A DNA stretch of 64,000 nucleotides from an uncultured Elusimicrobium sp. (GCA_937891135.1 CALAFB010000004.1:1-64000); one strand, 5' to 3'; shown: positions 28,513 to 38,361, counted from the stretch's first letter. A program made the numbers and translations. The notes: generated from the letters alone by a model not told the origin.

Positions 28513-30876
28513 TTATTTCGTTACGTCTTGCGCGGGTTTTTTGCTCGTCAAAATTGCCCACGAGAGTACGGCCAAGAGCGCAATTACGACCACCCAACCG
28601 ATTTTGCCCAAAGGCGTAAAATCATTGTGATAGTTGACAATAATCGGCGCCACAATGACCGCTACCATATTGACTACTTTAATCAGCGGATTGACCGCCG
28701 GGCCTGCCGTGTCTTTCAAGGGGTCGCCCACGGTGTCGCCCACGACGCTGGCTTTGTGGCGTTCGGACCCTTTACCCGTGTTGGCAGCAATGTTGCTGGG
28801 TTCATCTTCTACCACTTTTTTGGCGTTATCCCACGCACCCCCGGCGTTGGACATAAATACCGCGAGTAACTGCCCGGAAACGATAATCCCGGCTAAAAAG
28901 CCGCCTAACGCTTCCACACCAAACGTCAAACCAACTACCACCGGGGAAATAATCCCTAACAGGGCCAAAATGACGAGTTCTTTTTGCGCGGCGACGGTGG
29001 AAATGCCTACTGCACGCGTATAATCCGGCTTGCTCTTGCCTTCTAACACGCCCCCTTTAAACTGGCGGCGCACTTCCTGCACAATTAAGGCAGCCGCGCG
29101 GCTTACCGCGTTAATGGCAAAGGACGAGAACAACCAAGGTAGTGCCCCCCCGATTAACATCCCTACAAATACAACCGGGTTGGAAACTACAATGCCTACT
29201 TCAGAAAGTAACGTAAGGGCTTGTTCTTTCCCTGCGGCGGCCCACGCCTCATTTAACAAACGTTGCACGTTGCTGACGTCCACCATGTATGAAGCAAACA
29301 AAGATACTGCCGCAATCACGGCAGAACCAATCGCAACCCCTTTGGTAATGGCTTTGGTAGTGTTGCCCACGCCGTCCAAATCGGCCATGATTTGGCGGGC
29401 TTTTTTGGTTTCTTTGTCGTCTTGTCCGTGCCAGGCCATTTCGCCAATACCGTTGGCGTTATCGGCAATGGGACCGAACGAGTCCATGGCTACGTTATTA
29501 CCCGTTAAGGTAAGCATGCCGATACCCGTCATGGCTACACCGTAAAGAATAAAATTGAACTTTTCTACCGGGCTTAAACCGTCAATTGTACCGAAAATGA
29601 CGACGGAACAAAAAATAGATGCCGCAATCACTAAAGTGGTCCAGACGGCCGATTCAAAACCGACGGCAATCCCAGACAGAATGGTCGTAGCCGAACCCGT
29701 AGCGGTAGATTTTTTGACTTCTTGCACGGGTTTATTTTCGGTGCCCGTAAAGTATTCGGTCAAACGGTCAATGGAAATGGCCAAAATAATACCAATCGTT
29801 GTGGCTGCAAAAGGACGCCACCAACCGCCCGGTACGCCGTCCATATAATAATAGGCCAATACGCCAAAAATAGCCACAGAAATAGCCGCCGATATGGAGT
29901 AGCCCTTAAAAATGGCTTTCATCGCGTTTCCGGCCGAGCGTTTGGAATCTTTTACCGCATACGTACCGATAATGGAGCAGAGCACCCCAATCCCGCGCAC
30001 GAGAAGCGGATAGACAATCCATTCGTGGTGCCCCGTCAAACGCCACAAGCCAATCCCTAAAATTAAGCCCGATACAATCGTTACTTCGTACGATTCAAAA
30101 ATATCGGCCGCCATACCGGCGCAGTCGCCCACGTTGTCGCCCACTAAGTCGGCCACGACAGCGGGGTTACGCGGGTCATCTTCCGGGATTCCGGCTTCCA
30201 CCTTTCCCACCAGGTCTGCCCCTACATCAGCGGCTTTGGTATAAATACCCCCGCCTACCCGCATAAAGAGGGCTAGTAACGTGCCGCCAAAACCAAATCC
30301 TAACAACGCATCCGGTGCAGCGATCCCAAAAATAATAAAAATAATTGTGCCGCCAAAGAGGCCAAGCCCGTCGGTAAGCATCCCGGTAACGGTTCCGGCG
30401 CGGTAGGCAATCCGCAAGGCGTCGCCAAAGCTGCGTTTAGAAGCCGCCGCCACGCGTACGTTGGCATCCACAGCAATACGCATACCCAATTGGCCAACTA
30501 ACAGCGAAAATACCGCCCCCAAAATAAACGCCCCTGCACGCCCGAATGCGGCAATGAGTTTTACCGTGCTGGCATCTAATCCCGCAAAGCGTTCCATAGA
30601 ATCTTGCGAAACAGGCACAATGTAAACGGATAAAAACAAACAAACTGTTAAGAGCCCAATAAGCGGCAAAATCGTCTTGAGCTGCCGTTTGAGGTAGGCA
30701 TTGGCCCCTTCGCGGATAGCCCCCCATACTTCTTGCATTTTAGCTGTACCGGCATCTTCGTTCATCACTTGCCGGCGTAAAAATAACGCATACAAAAGCC
30801 CTGCTACCGCAATTGCCAGTACGCCAAAAAGTGCGTATTGTTCAAACGGCCGCAGGGAAGCAATTCCATACCACAT
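28513..30876 (-). CDS. hppA: Membrane-bound proton-pumping pyrophosphatase
   Basis: A 787-residue H+-PPase with about 16 membrane segments. The substrate site includes DVGADLVGKVEAGIPEDDPRNP, DLVGDNVGDCAGMAADIFES and, later, GGAWDNAKK and GDTVGDPLKDTAGP. GNTTKAIT has Lys and Thr at the positions that distinguish K+-independent from K+-dependent (Ala) enzymes, so it is predicted to be K+-independent. It hydrolyses pyrophosphate to energise the inner membrane, which saves energy in a fermenter. AGGAGG precedes ATG 30876 and a TATAAT box lies at 30912-30917 on the minus strand. Confidence 0.97.
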   Translation of the reverse strand: MWYGIASLRPFEQYALFGVLAIAVAGLLYALFLRRQVMNEDAGTAKMQEVWGAIREGANAYLKRQLKTILPLIGLLTVCLFLSVYIVPVSQDSMERFAGLDASTVKLIAAFGRAGAFILGAVFSLLVGQLGMRIAVDANVRVAAASKRSFGDALRIAYRAGTVTGMLTDGLGLFGGTIIFIIFGIAAPDALLGFGFGGTLLALFMRVGGGIYTKAADVGADLVGKVEAGIPEDDPRNPAVVADLVGDNVGDCAGMAADIFESYEVTIVSGLILGIGLWRLTGHHEWIVYPLLVRGIGVLCSIIGTYAVKDSKRSAGNAMKAIFKGYSISAAISVAIFGVLAYYYMDGVPGGWWRPFAATTIGIILAISIDRLTEYFTGTENKPVQEVKKSTATGSATTILSGIAVGFESAVWTTLVIAASIFCSVVIFGTIDGLSPVEKFNFILYGVAMTGIGMLTLTGNNVAMDSFGPIADNANGIGEMAWHGQDDKETKKARQIMADLDGVGNTTKAITKGVAIGSAVIAAVSLFASYMVDVSNVQRLLNEAWAAAGKEQALTLLSEVGIVVSNPVVFVGMLIGGALPWLFSSFAINAVSRAAALIVQEVRRQFKGGVLEGKSKPDYTRAVGISTVAAQKELVILALLGIISPVVVGLTFGVEALGGFLAGIIVSGQLLAVFMSNAGGAWDNAKKVVEDEPSNIAANTGKGSERHKASVVGDTVGDPLKDTAGPAVNPLIKVVNMVAVIVAPIIVNYHNDFTPLGKIGWVVVIALLAVLSWAILTSKKPAQDVTK

Positions 30877-31103
30877 ACAAAATCCTCCTGATGTAAAATA
30901 CTACCCTTATTATAATAAAAAAATACGCCTGCGGCGCAAATTCTAAGAAATTGCACGCCAGGACACAGCGAATATCGTCCGCGTCAACACCAAGCTCTGT
31001 TGCAATGGGTGTATAACCCAAATTTTTAGTTCTTTTATATGCTACAATAAACATAGAATTACATCTTAGGAGGCATGCAGTACCCCCTGACCGGGGCAAA
31101 TAA

Positions 31104-31402
31104 CAATTTTATAAATCTGTTTTTGGAATCCTATGAGGAATAGGAGGTTATTGAAGTAAAATTCAATTTCCAGGTAACTCCAAAGCGGTCATTTAGGCAG
31201 AAGATAACCGGGAAGTCATGAGCCCGTTGCATTCTGCCGAATGTTCGCGCGTTCTTGTTTAGAAATTTTCTATGCTAAGAATTTTTGCGGCTACGACTGT
31301 TGTTGGCTATACCGTTACCTGGAGTAACCAACGGCAGTCGTCTTTTTTTGCCGGCTGCCCAGTATGGTTTTTCCATACCAATTCAACAGAACTGGAGTAA
31401 AT
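31104..31402 (+). promoter_or_regulatory. Structured pilin leader RNA, copy B
   Basis: Begins with the shared CAATTTTAT...CTGTTTTTGGAA block; a TACAAT box lies further upstream (31043-31048). Helices: CCTATGAGGAATAGG; ATTGAA-GTAAAA-TTCAAT; long-range CCAGGTAAC (31170-31178) with GTTACCTGG (31314-31322); GGCAGAA/TTCTGCC capped by GGG-AAGTCATGAG-CCC. ACGACTG can pair with upstream GGTC or downstream CAGTCGT. CCAGT (31359-31363) pairs with ACTGG (31391-31395) of the ribosome binding site. All helices differ in sequence from the other copies but keep pairing. The rest of the gap 30877-31103 shows no gene. Confidence 0.85.
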
Positions 31403-31939
31403 ATGTTTCAAAAATTAGTTGTAAAAAATACAGTATCCCGTAACTTAAAAGGGTTTACGCTCATTGAGTTACTTGTTGTAGTATTGATTATTGGTATTTT
31501 GGCAGCGGTGGCGTTGCCGCAATACCAAAAAGCAGTATGGAAAGCACGACTAGCCGAAGTTGTATTATTTCAAAGTAATGCAATGAAAGCACTAGATGCA
31601 TATGTATTAGAAAACGGGAATGATACTACAATATCTTTTTCGGGCACAGAGGCAAATGGAGTATTAGATATTGATTTAACTGCCGGGTTAACTTGTACAA
31701 AGGAATATCTCTGTTTTGATAATTGGTTTTCTTATAATGTATATGCAGAACCGGATCCAGATTATAAGGGTATGTGGGGAAGTGGCATTCAATATAAGGA
31801 CGATGTACAAATTGTATATGAAAAGCATGGAGATGGAACTTTTTATAGAGATTGTACATTTTTTACTGAGTTTGGAGGAAAAATTTGTAACATTTTACAC
31901 AGTTTAGATAATAGTTACTTGGTATATGACAGTCTTTAG
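31403..31939 (+). CDS. Type IV pilin/pseudopilin
   Basis: A 178-residue prepilin from ATG 31403, the start that follows leader B; ACTGGAG lies before it. A 17-residue basic leader peptide ends in KG, then FTLIELLVVV with Glu5 and the hydrophobic N-terminal helix. The C-terminal domain has four or more Cys residues and is acidic and aromatic-rich. The helix-coding DNA is nearly the same as in the other pilins here, while the globular domain is unrelated at a glance. Surface filament or minor pilin; substrate or partner unknown. Confidence 0.9.
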   Translation: MFQKLVVKNTVSRNLKGFTLIELLVVVLIIGILAAVALPQYQKAVWKARLAEVVLFQSNAMKALDAYVLENGNDTTISFSGTEANGVLDIDLTAGLTCTKEYLCFDNWFSYNVYAEPDPDYKGMWGSGIQYKDDVQIVYEKHGDGTFYRDCTFFTEFGGKICNILHSLDNSYLVYDSL

Positions 31940-31986
31940 CAATTTCTTATAATTTTTCTCCAATAAAATAGCGAATATCATTCACT

Positions 31987-32022
31987 AAAAACTGCCCTTA
32001 CAAAAATGTAAGGGCAGTTTAA
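31987..32022. terminator. Bidirectional terminator between pilin B and the peptide transporter
   Basis: ACTGCCCTTACA-AAAA-TGTAAGGGCAGT, a 12 bp stem with A-run and T-run flanks that can serve both converging genes. Confidence 0.9.
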
Positions 32023-32039
32023 ACGTATGTAGGTAAAAC

Positions 32040-33353
32040 TTAGCGGATGCCGTTCATCCACTTGATGACGTATTTCTTAATGGATAACAAGAGTAAGCCG
32101 CCTACCACCGGCATTACAACAAGCGTAGTAAAGAAACGCACATTGGAAATATGCCCGAAATAGCCGGAGTAGAAACCCGCCGTAAAGTTGGCAAGTGCAT
32201 TGGCCAAGAACCACGTTCCCATTAACAAGGACGCGAACCGGACAGGAGCCAATTTTGTTACCAATGACAAACCGACTGGGCTTAAACACAGTTCCCCAGT
32301 AGTGTGGAACATATACGCAAAAATCAGCCAGAAAATACCTACTTTAGCATCCGTTACTTGGATAACATACGAAGCTGCCACCAAGATTAAGAACCCAAAC
32401 GCTAAGGACATAAACGCCCATACGAATTTGGCCGGGGTGGAAGGTTCCATGCCTTTTTTGGCAAGCCCTAACCACATCTTAGAGAATAACGGCGCAAACA
32501 AGATGATAAACATCGGGTTGACGCTTTGGAACCAAGAAGTTGGCATTTGCCAACCGAAAATTACACGGTTGGTAAATTTTTCGGCAAAAATTGTTAATGA
32601 GGCCCCCGCCTGTTCAAACGCAGACCAGAAGAAAATGCTGAAAAACGCCATAATGAAAATAACGGCGATACGCTGTTTTTCTGCGGTTGTAAGCGGTGCA
32701 TTGGGGTGGGCTAATTTCTCGGCCTTGGTCATTTTTTTGGGTTTTTTGCCTTGGCCTTGCAAATGTTTGTTTTTACCCCAAATAAAGACAATAAGCCCGA
32801 TAATCATCCCAAATCCGGCAGCGGCAAACCCCCAGTTAAAACCTACTTTTTCCGCGAGCGTACCTGCTACAAAGTTGCAGATAAATGCGCCCAAGTTAAT
32901 CCCCATATAGAAAATGGTAAACCCGGCATCACGGCGGGGGTCATTTTTAACATACAGTTCCCCTACAATGGTAGAAATGTTCGGTTTAAATAAACCGTTT
33001 CCCAAAATGAGGAAAAATAACCCGGCGTATAAGAACGAGAGCGTAGGGTTAGAAGCAATGGCAAATTGCCCGACAGCAATTAAAATACCACCTACAATAA
33101 TAGCACGGCGTTGGCCCCAGAATTTATCGGCAATATAACCGCCGATTAAAGGGCTCAAGTAAATTAAACTGGTTACTAAACCGTATAATTTGCTGGCGTG
33201 GGATTCCGAAAACTGCATTACTTTAATCAAATACAGCACTAAAATACCACGCATCGCGTAGTAGCTGAAACGTTCCCACATTTCAGTTAAAAACAGCACA
33301 TACAAACCCGTAGGCTGCTTATCCGTTTTGACGGATACTGCTTGTGAAGTCAT
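32040..33353 (-). CDS. POT-family proton-dependent oligopeptide transporter
   Basis: A 437-residue major-facilitator transporter of the POT/PTR family. It shows EMWERFSYYAMRGIL in helix 1 (ExxERFxYY proton site), GGYIADKFWGQR after helix 2 and the family motif FYMGINLGAF. It should import di- and tripeptides with protons, which fits an amino-acid fermenting lifestyle. It is slightly shorter than the common ~480 residues. AAGGAG precedes ATG 33353. Monocistronic by its flanks. Confidence 0.93.
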   Translation of the reverse strand: MTSQAVSVKTDKQPTGLYVLFLTEMWERFSYYAMRGILVLYLIKVMQFSESHASKLYGLVTSLIYLSPLIGGYIADKFWGQRRAIIVGGILIAVGQFAIASNPTLSFLYAGLFFLILGNGLFKPNISTIVGELYVKNDPRRDAGFTIFYMGINLGAFICNFVAGTLAEKVGFNWGFAAAGFGMIIGLIVFIWGKNKHLQGQGKKPKKMTKAEKLAHPNAPLTTAEKQRIAVIFIMAFFSIFFWSAFEQAGASLTIFAEKFTNRVIFGWQMPTSWFQSVNPMFIILFAPLFSKMWLGLAKKGMEPSTPAKFVWAFMSLAFGFLILVAASYVIQVTDAKVGIFWLIFAYMFHTTGELCLSPVGLSLVTKLAPVRFASLLMGTWFLANALANFTAGFYSGYFGHISNVRFFTTLVVMPVVGGLLLLSIKKYVIKWMNGIR

Positions 33354-33425
33354 TTGTTTCTCCTTAAAAATAAATAAACAGGTACAGTTTATTTTACAAA
33401 ATTAGGAGAATAAACGGGAAAAAAC

Positions 33426-33821
33426 TTAAAAACCGCCCAAATTGCCCAGATTATTCAGGTTGTTTAGGTTATCCAAGCCGCCCATCATCATTTGCAATGA
33501 ATTATTCATATAGGTAAATACTTTGTAGAGCGAAAGCCCGATATAAAAACCAATTGCCAGCAACACGGCTGTGTAGATAATCTTAGCCGTAGGACTAATG
33601 ACCTTACTCATCCATACAAACGGTAGTGCCAGCGGCCCCAAGATTAAAGCCATTAAAATAATGCCGCCGTGCGTAAACAAAAAACCGCGGCCCGGCTTTA
33701 AACTTTTACCGCAGTTGTGACAATAATTATCCGTTTCGCGGATTTCGGCCCGGCAGCGTGCACATAAAAGCGGCTGCGAAACGTCTGAGGGCAATACATC
33801 AAAATTAGAGGCAGGTGTCAT
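33426..33821 (-). CDS. Zinc-ribbon membrane protein
   Basis: A 131-residue protein with a zinc ribbon (CARC...CHNC, residues 20-37), two predicted membrane segments (about 50-70 and 80-102), and a tail of Leu-Asn-Asn repeats (NLNNLNNLGNLGG). Function is unknown. It overlaps the 3' end of rel by 4 nt, so it is the last gene of the MFS-lpxB-rel operon. Confidence 0.75.
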   Translation of the reverse strand: MTPASNFDVLPSDVSQPLLCARCRAEIRETDNYCHNCGKSLKPGRGFLFTHGGIILMALILGPLALPFVWMSKVISPTAKIIYTAVLLAIGFYIGLSLYKVFTYMNNSLQMMMGGLDNLNNLNNLGNLGGF

Positions 33822-35269
33822 AAGTCTACTCCTTTACTGCGTAAAAAGCGTTTGATGTGGCTGCGGGCATTGGCCGTTTTGGCAAATTCCAACCAATCGC
33901 GTTTGGGTTCGCCGTTTTTGCGGGTAATAATTTCGCACACATCGCCCGTTTTAAAATTATAATCCATACGTACCATGCGGTTATTGACACGCGCGCCTAC
34001 GTAATGATCCCCAATATCGGTATGAATAGCGTACGCAAAATCAATCGGCGTAGAGCCCACCGGCAGCGACTTTACATCTGCCCGCGGCGTAAATACAAAA
34101 ATCTGCTGCAAGTTGACGTCTGTTTTAAAGCCTTCCAAAAATTCACTAGGGGCCGTTAAATCCTGCTGCCATTCAATCCAGCGGCGGATCCAGTTAATTT
34201 TTTCATCAAAATTTTTATCGGCCTTCACATTGCCCAATTTGTACCGCCAATGCGCGGCAATCCCGTATTCGCAGGTTTTGTGCATTTCTTCAGTACGGAT
34301 TTGGATTTCAATAATATCCCCGGTGGGCGATAAAACCGTCGTATGAATACTTTGGTACATATTGGCTTTGGGCGTAGCAATATAGTCTGTAAACGTCCCG
34401 GCTAGCGGCTTAAATACGCTGTGCACCAGCCCCAACGCGCGGTAACAATCCGGCACGCTTTTGGTAATAATCCGCACCCCTAATGAATCCTGGATTTCTT
34501 CAAACGTACAATGATGTAACTGCATTTTACGATAGATGGAATAATAATTTTTGGCACGAGCTAAAATGCGCGAATCTAAATTCTCTTTGGCAAGGGCCGG
34601 AGCCAATGCTTGTTTGAAAGATTCCAACGCGGCCTGGCGGTCGGCTGTGCGGGCGGTTACTTGGCTTTTGATGTCCTCGTATTCAGCCGGGTGCAAGTAT
34701 TTAAAAGACAAATCTTCCAGGTCCGTTTTGATGGTAAACATCCCCAAACGCTGGGCCAGCGGAGCATATAAAGAAATGGTTTCATAGGCTTTGAATTTTT
34801 GCTTTTCCGGCGGCATAAATTCCAGCGTACGCATATTATGCGTGCGGTCGGCCAGTTTAATTAAAATCACGCGCACATCTTCGGCCACGGCTACTAACAT
34901 TTTGCGCCAGTTTTCCACGGTTTCTTCATCGGTAGAAGAAAATTTTAAATCGCTGATTTTAGTTACACCCTGCACCATGTGGGCAATTTCTTTGTTAAAT
35001 TCCAGACGGATCGTTTCCAGCGTAACACCGGTATCTTCTACAGTATCATGCAAAAGGCCGGCACAAATTGTGTCGGCATCTAGATTAAAATCCATTAAAA
35101 TGTTGGCTACATGGCAGCAATGCGTAAAATACGGTTCGCCGCTTTCGCGTTTTTGGTCTTTATGAGCATTTTGGGCAAATTGATAAGCCTTTTCAATTAA
35201 AAACGTATCTACGTCCGGGTTGTAACCTTTAAATTTGGTTAAAAGTGCATTTAAATCGGGCGCGTTCAT
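33818..35269 (-). CDS. rel: Short bifunctional (p)ppGpp synthetase/hydrolase (Rel/SpoT)
   Basis: A 483-residue RelA/SpoT homologue. The HD hydrolase domain is intact (HCCHVAN, HDTVED, LADRTHNMRT). The synthetase domain has RAKNYYSIYRKM, a DSLGVRI region, YQSIHTTV and EIQIRTEEMH. A TGS domain (about residues 390-455) follows. The protein ends soon after TGS, whereas typical long Rel proteins have about 730 residues with helical, zinc-finger and ACT domains. Loss of the domains that sense the ribosome and control activity suggests different regulation. It overlaps lpxB by 4 nt. Confidence 0.92.
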   Translation of the reverse strand: MNAPDLNALLTKFKGYNPDVDTFLIEKAYQFAQNAHKDQKRESGEPYFTHCCHVANILMDFNLDADTICAGLLHDTVEDTGVTLETIRLEFNKEIAHMVQGVTKISDLKFSSTDEETVENWRKMLVAVAEDVRVILIKLADRTHNMRTLEFMPPEKQKFKAYETISLYAPLAQRLGMFTIKTDLEDLSFKYLHPAEYEDIKSQVTARTADRQAALESFKQALAPALAKENLDSRILARAKNYYSIYRKMQLHHCTFEEIQDSLGVRIITKSVPDCYRALGLVHSVFKPLAGTFTDYIATPKANMYQSIHTTVLSPTGDIIEIQIRTEEMHKTCEYGIAAHWRYKLGNVKADKNFDEKINWIRRWIEWQQDLTAPSEFLEGFKTDVNLQQIFVFTPRADVKSLPVGSTPIDFAYAIHTDIGDHYVGARVNNRMVRMDYNFKTGDVCEIITRKNGEPKRDWLEFAKTANARSHIKRFLRSKGVDL

Positions 35270-36417
35270 AAACTAAGTTCCTGTAAAATGTCAGCGGCTG
35301 CGCGTTTGGCTACACCGGGCTCGCCTAAACTGGCACGCAAGGTTACAAGTTCCCGGTGCATAACCGCTAGTTCCTGCGGACGAGCAAACAGCCGGGTTGT
35401 TTCTTCCGCCAATTCATCTGCGGATAAATGTTGGATAAATTCTTTAACAAGTGGCTTATCGGCTAAGATATTAACTAGTGAGATATATTTTACCCGGATA
35501 ATCATCCGCGCAATCGCATACGTAGGCCAAAAAAGTTGGTATGCTACTAACATAGGTACACCTAAGAGTGCGTTTTCTAACGTAGCCGTGCCGGAACACG
35601 CGAGCAAAAAGTCCATTTGACTACGTATTTTGTAATCTTTTTCTTTGACAAAATGCAAATTGGCGGGCGGTTGTTCGCCCATTAACTCAATAAACCGTTT
35701 TTCATCGGCATCCGGCAGTAAAAAAATATAACCTTGCGTATTAGGAAATTGTTTGCAGATTTTTTTAAACGCTTGGTAAAAAACCGGCGTTAAGCGGGTA
35801 ATTTCCCCCGGGCGGCTTCCCGGTAAAATGCCCAGTTTCCACGCGTGCGTTTGCGGGTCTTTGATGTTAAAATTTTTTGGCTGCGCAGCAGGCATATTGT
35901 CTAACAAGGGATTGCCTAAAAACACCGCATTACCGCCGCGTTTTTTATGAAAAGCAGGCTCAAACGGATAAATAACATACATTTTTTTTGTTAGTTCGGC
36001 CAAAATGTTAGCGCGGTATTGGCGCGTGGCCCATACTTGCGGAGCGACATAATAATAAGCGGGAATATTCTCCGCTTTGGCAATTTTTAAAAACTGATGA
36101 TTTAAGCCGTAAAAATCCACGGCAATAAAACAAGCCGGGCGTTTTTCTTGAAAAATACCGCGCACTTGTTTTAACAATTTTAGTAAAGCGGGCAATTGTT
36201 TAATAGGTTCAATAAACCCGTGGATGCCTTGGCTGGCCAGGTCCGCTAAAAATTCGTCCGCTACTTTTTTTAGATGCACCCCGCCAATGGCTATTATACG
36301 CAACGACGGGTCTAAAGTTTTCAAGGCTTCTGCCAAATGGGCCGCGTGAATATCGCCGGAAACATCTCCTGCGGAAATAAAAATTGTTTTGCCTGTATGG
36401 TTCGTAGTGCGTGTCAT
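35266..36417 (-). CDS. lpxB: Lipid-A-disaccharide synthase
   Basis: A 383-residue GT19 glycosyltransferase that joins lipid X and UDP-2,3-diacylglucosamine. Signatures are SAGDVSGDIHAAHL at the N-terminus, AVDFYGLNHQFLKIA, YYVAPQVWATR, LPGSRPGEITR and CSGTATLENALLGVPM. Its presence implies lipid A and so a Gram-negative outer membrane. GAGGG precedes ATG 36417, 18 nt after the MFS gene. Confidence 0.95.
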   Translation of the reverse strand: MTRTTNHTGKTIFISAGDVSGDIHAAHLAEALKTLDPSLRIIAIGGVHLKKVADEFLADLASQGIHGFIEPIKQLPALLKLLKQVRGIFQEKRPACFIAVDFYGLNHQFLKIAKAENIPAYYYVAPQVWATRQYRANILAELTKKMYVIYPFEPAFHKKRGGNAVFLGNPLLDNMPAAQPKNFNIKDPQTHAWKLGILPGSRPGEITRLTPVFYQAFKKICKQFPNTQGYIFLLPDADEKRFIELMGEQPPANLHFVKEKDYKIRSQMDFLLACSGTATLENALLGVPMLVAYQLFWPTYAIARMIIRVKYISLVNILADKPLVKEFIQHLSADELAEETTRLFARPQELAVMHRELVTLRASLGEPGVAKRAAADILQELSL

Positions 36418-36435
36418 ATAAAAACCCTCTTTTTA

Positions 36436-37629
36436 TTATACTTTATGTCGGCAGGGTTTGGGTATGCCTTTCCAGCCGGCCCACGCCCCGGGTACCAAGA
36501 AAAGCGTACATAAAAACACCGCCGCTTTTAAATCCCACGAGTCCGAAGCCCACCCCACTAAAGCCGGAGAAATGGCATCCCCCAATAAATGAATCAGTAA
36601 AATATTGACGGCAAACGCCATGGAACGTAACTGTTCTTGCGTAGTGGCTACTAGGGCAGCGGCGATGGCCCCCGTAGGCATAAATAGAAGCGTAAGAGCC
36701 AATCCTAAATAACTAAGAATAGCTGTTGTTTGCTGTGCCTGTAAAGCCGCCCAACAAAACGGTAAAGCAGCTACACAACAAATCCCTATCAAGTAATAAT
36801 ACGCCGCCCCCGAGCGTTTGAACCACCACTCGGCTATCTTACCGCCCAGTAAAGTTCCTAAGGCTCCGCACCCTACTACTAGTACGCCAAAATAGGTACC
36901 CGCCTGTGCAGCATCTAACTCAACATAGCGGTGCAAATACATCGGCATCCAGGCGGCTAATCCGCCCATCACAAACGTAATCATGGCTTGTGCGAAACAA
37001 ACATGCATAAACGGCCGGTTTTTAAAAAGCGGCAGATAGGCCAATAACGGCGGTTTGGGAGCCGTTTGATTCGTACGCTTTCTATCTTTGAAACCATAAA
37101 ACACCCATGCCCCCAACAACATACCTGGCACACTTACTAGCGTAAACGCGAGCCGCCACCCACCGTGCTGCCCGAGCACACCGCCTAACACATACCCCAA
37201 CGCGCTACCTACCGGGAGGGCCAACCCAAATAGCGCAAGCAGCCACGCATGTTTTTCTTTGGGATACTGTTCGGCTAAAAACGGTTGCGCAAGTGTGGTA
37301 AATCCGCCTTCTCCTACCCCTACCAGAGCCCGCGGTACTAATAAAGAAACATAATTTTGGGCAAACGCACATCCGGCCGTAGCCCCACTCCATAAAATAG
37401 CACTCAGCCCCATGAGCCGCGTGCGGGAAAACCGGCCGGCCAAATACCCCATTACCGGCGCATAACACATGTATACCACCATAAACGCCGAAGCCAAGGT
37501 ACCCAGTTGTAAGTCGGTTACGTGTAAATCTTGTTGCAAAAGCGGAAAGACAGCATACAACACTTGCCTGTCTATGTAATTCAGCAAGTTAAGAGCAAAC
37601 AAAATCCAAAATACGCGCTTGATTTTCAT
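36436..37629 (-). CDS. MFS transporter
   Basis: A 397-residue, 12-helix major facilitator protein. NLLNYIDRQVLYAVFP in helix 1 and the loop motif GYLAGRFSRTRLMG place it near the sugar-phosphate/organic anion or Spinster-like group. Substrate unknown. It appears to be the first gene of an operon with lpxB, rel and the zinc-ribbon gene, so a cell-envelope substrate is possible but speculative. Confidence 0.85.
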   Translation of the reverse strand: MKIKRVFWILFALNLLNYIDRQVLYAVFPLLQQDLHVTDLQLGTLASAFMVVYMCYAPVMGYLAGRFSRTRLMGLSAILWSGATAGCAFAQNYVSLLVPRALVGVGEGGFTTLAQPFLAEQYPKEKHAWLLALFGLALPVGSALGYVLGGVLGQHGGWRLAFTLVSVPGMLLGAWVFYGFKDRKRTNQTAPKPPLLAYLPLFKNRPFMHVCFAQAMITFVMGGLAAWMPMYLHRYVELDAAQAGTYFGVLVVGCGALGTLLGGKIAEWWFKRSGAAYYYLIGICCVAALPFCWAALQAQQTTAILSYLGLALTLLFMPTGAIAAALVATTQEQLRSMAFAVNILLIHLLGDAISPALVGWASDSWDLKAAVFLCTLFLVPGAWAGWKGIPKPCRHKV

Positions 37630-37692
37630 CCGTTTTCTCTTATTCTATAAAATAAGGAGCATTTTCGGATGAAAGTTGTATATAATAGATAT

Positions 37693-37926
37693 ATGAAACA
37701 GGGATTTTCTTTTATTAGTTTACTGATTGTTCTGGTTATTATTGGGGCGTTATGTGCGGTATTTTTGCCGCAGTTTAAACAAGAAGTAAAAAAACAACAT
37801 ACCACCCAATTAGGTGTAATTAAACAAGCCCAACAAGTGCAAGAGCAGTTAAATGCCCAAGCACAGGCCCAACAGCGTATGCTGGATAACCTAACCGGCA
37901 CGGCAGACCGCCCGCGCAAACGGTAA
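37693..37926 (+). CDS. Small pilin-like protein without Glu5
   Basis: A 77-residue protein beginning MKQG-FSFISLLIVLVIIG, a prepilin peptidase site and hydrophobic helix. The usual Glu at mature position 5 is Ser, as in some tip or minor pseudopilins (GspK/PilX-like). The rest is a short Gln-rich helix ending in basic residues, with no globular domain. ATG 37693 stands six bases after a TATAAT box (37681-37686), so the message is probably leaderless. Three nt upstream of a further pilin frame; it is likely a minor component. Confidence 0.75.
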   Translation: MKQGFSFISLLIVLVIIGALCAVFLPQFKQEVKKQHTTQLGVIKQAQQVQEQLNAQAQAQQRMLDNLTGTADRPRKR

Positions 37927-37958
37927 ATTTGTTACAATACATAAAGAAGGAGCATAGT

Positions 37959-38348
37959 ATGAAAAAAGGTTTTACACTCGTAGAATTGTTAATGGTGATG
38001 GTACTTATCGCCGTTTTAGCGGCGGTAGCCCTACCTAAGTACCGACTGTCCGTGGAACGGGGCCGGGCTGTAGAAGGGGTATCTAATATCTGTTGGGTAG
38101 CGCAGTATCTGGCCGTTCAAAACGACTTAGGAAATACGGTTAATGTCGCAACTGCGATGTCCAACTCTGACTTAAAGTGGAACTATTTTACGAAGGATTC
38201 CGCAGGGGCTCTTAAAGCCTGCCGCGGAAACGGTTGGGATTATTGTATTGAAGGTGATGCGATCCTCGGAACTGCTACATGTGTCGGTACAGATTGTGAC
38301 CCAGTAGGGTTAGAGGGTACTTTGTGTGAATATGACAAAGGCTTATAA
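37959..38348 (+). CDS. Type IV pilin/pseudopilin
   Basis: A 129-residue prepilin from ATG 37959 with AAGGAG upstream. MKKG-FTLVELLMVMVLIAVL shows a four-residue leader, Glu5 and the helix; YRLSVERGRAVEG replaces the YQKAV junction of the other pilins, so it belongs to a different subgroup. The globular part has six or so Cys residues. It lacks the structured leader found upstream of the other pilins and may be cotranscribed with the small pilin-like gene before it. Confidence 0.88.
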   Translation: MKKGFTLVELLMVMVLIAVLAAVALPKYRLSVERGRAVEGVSNICWVAQYLAVQNDLGNTVNVATAMSNSDLKWNYFTKDSAGALKACRGNGWDYCIEGDAILGTATCVGTDCDPVGLEGTLCEYDKGL

Positions 38349-38361
38349 TTGGGAGGAAGGA

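Noticed and set aside
28634..29545. Long plus-strand ORFs opposite hppA
   Set aside because: Antisense shadows of a conserved gene with biased codon use; no family features.
30842..31099. Minus-strand 85-codon ORF upstream of hppA
   Set aside because: It overlaps the hppA promoter and start, has no ribosome binding site and no recognisable family; probably chance.
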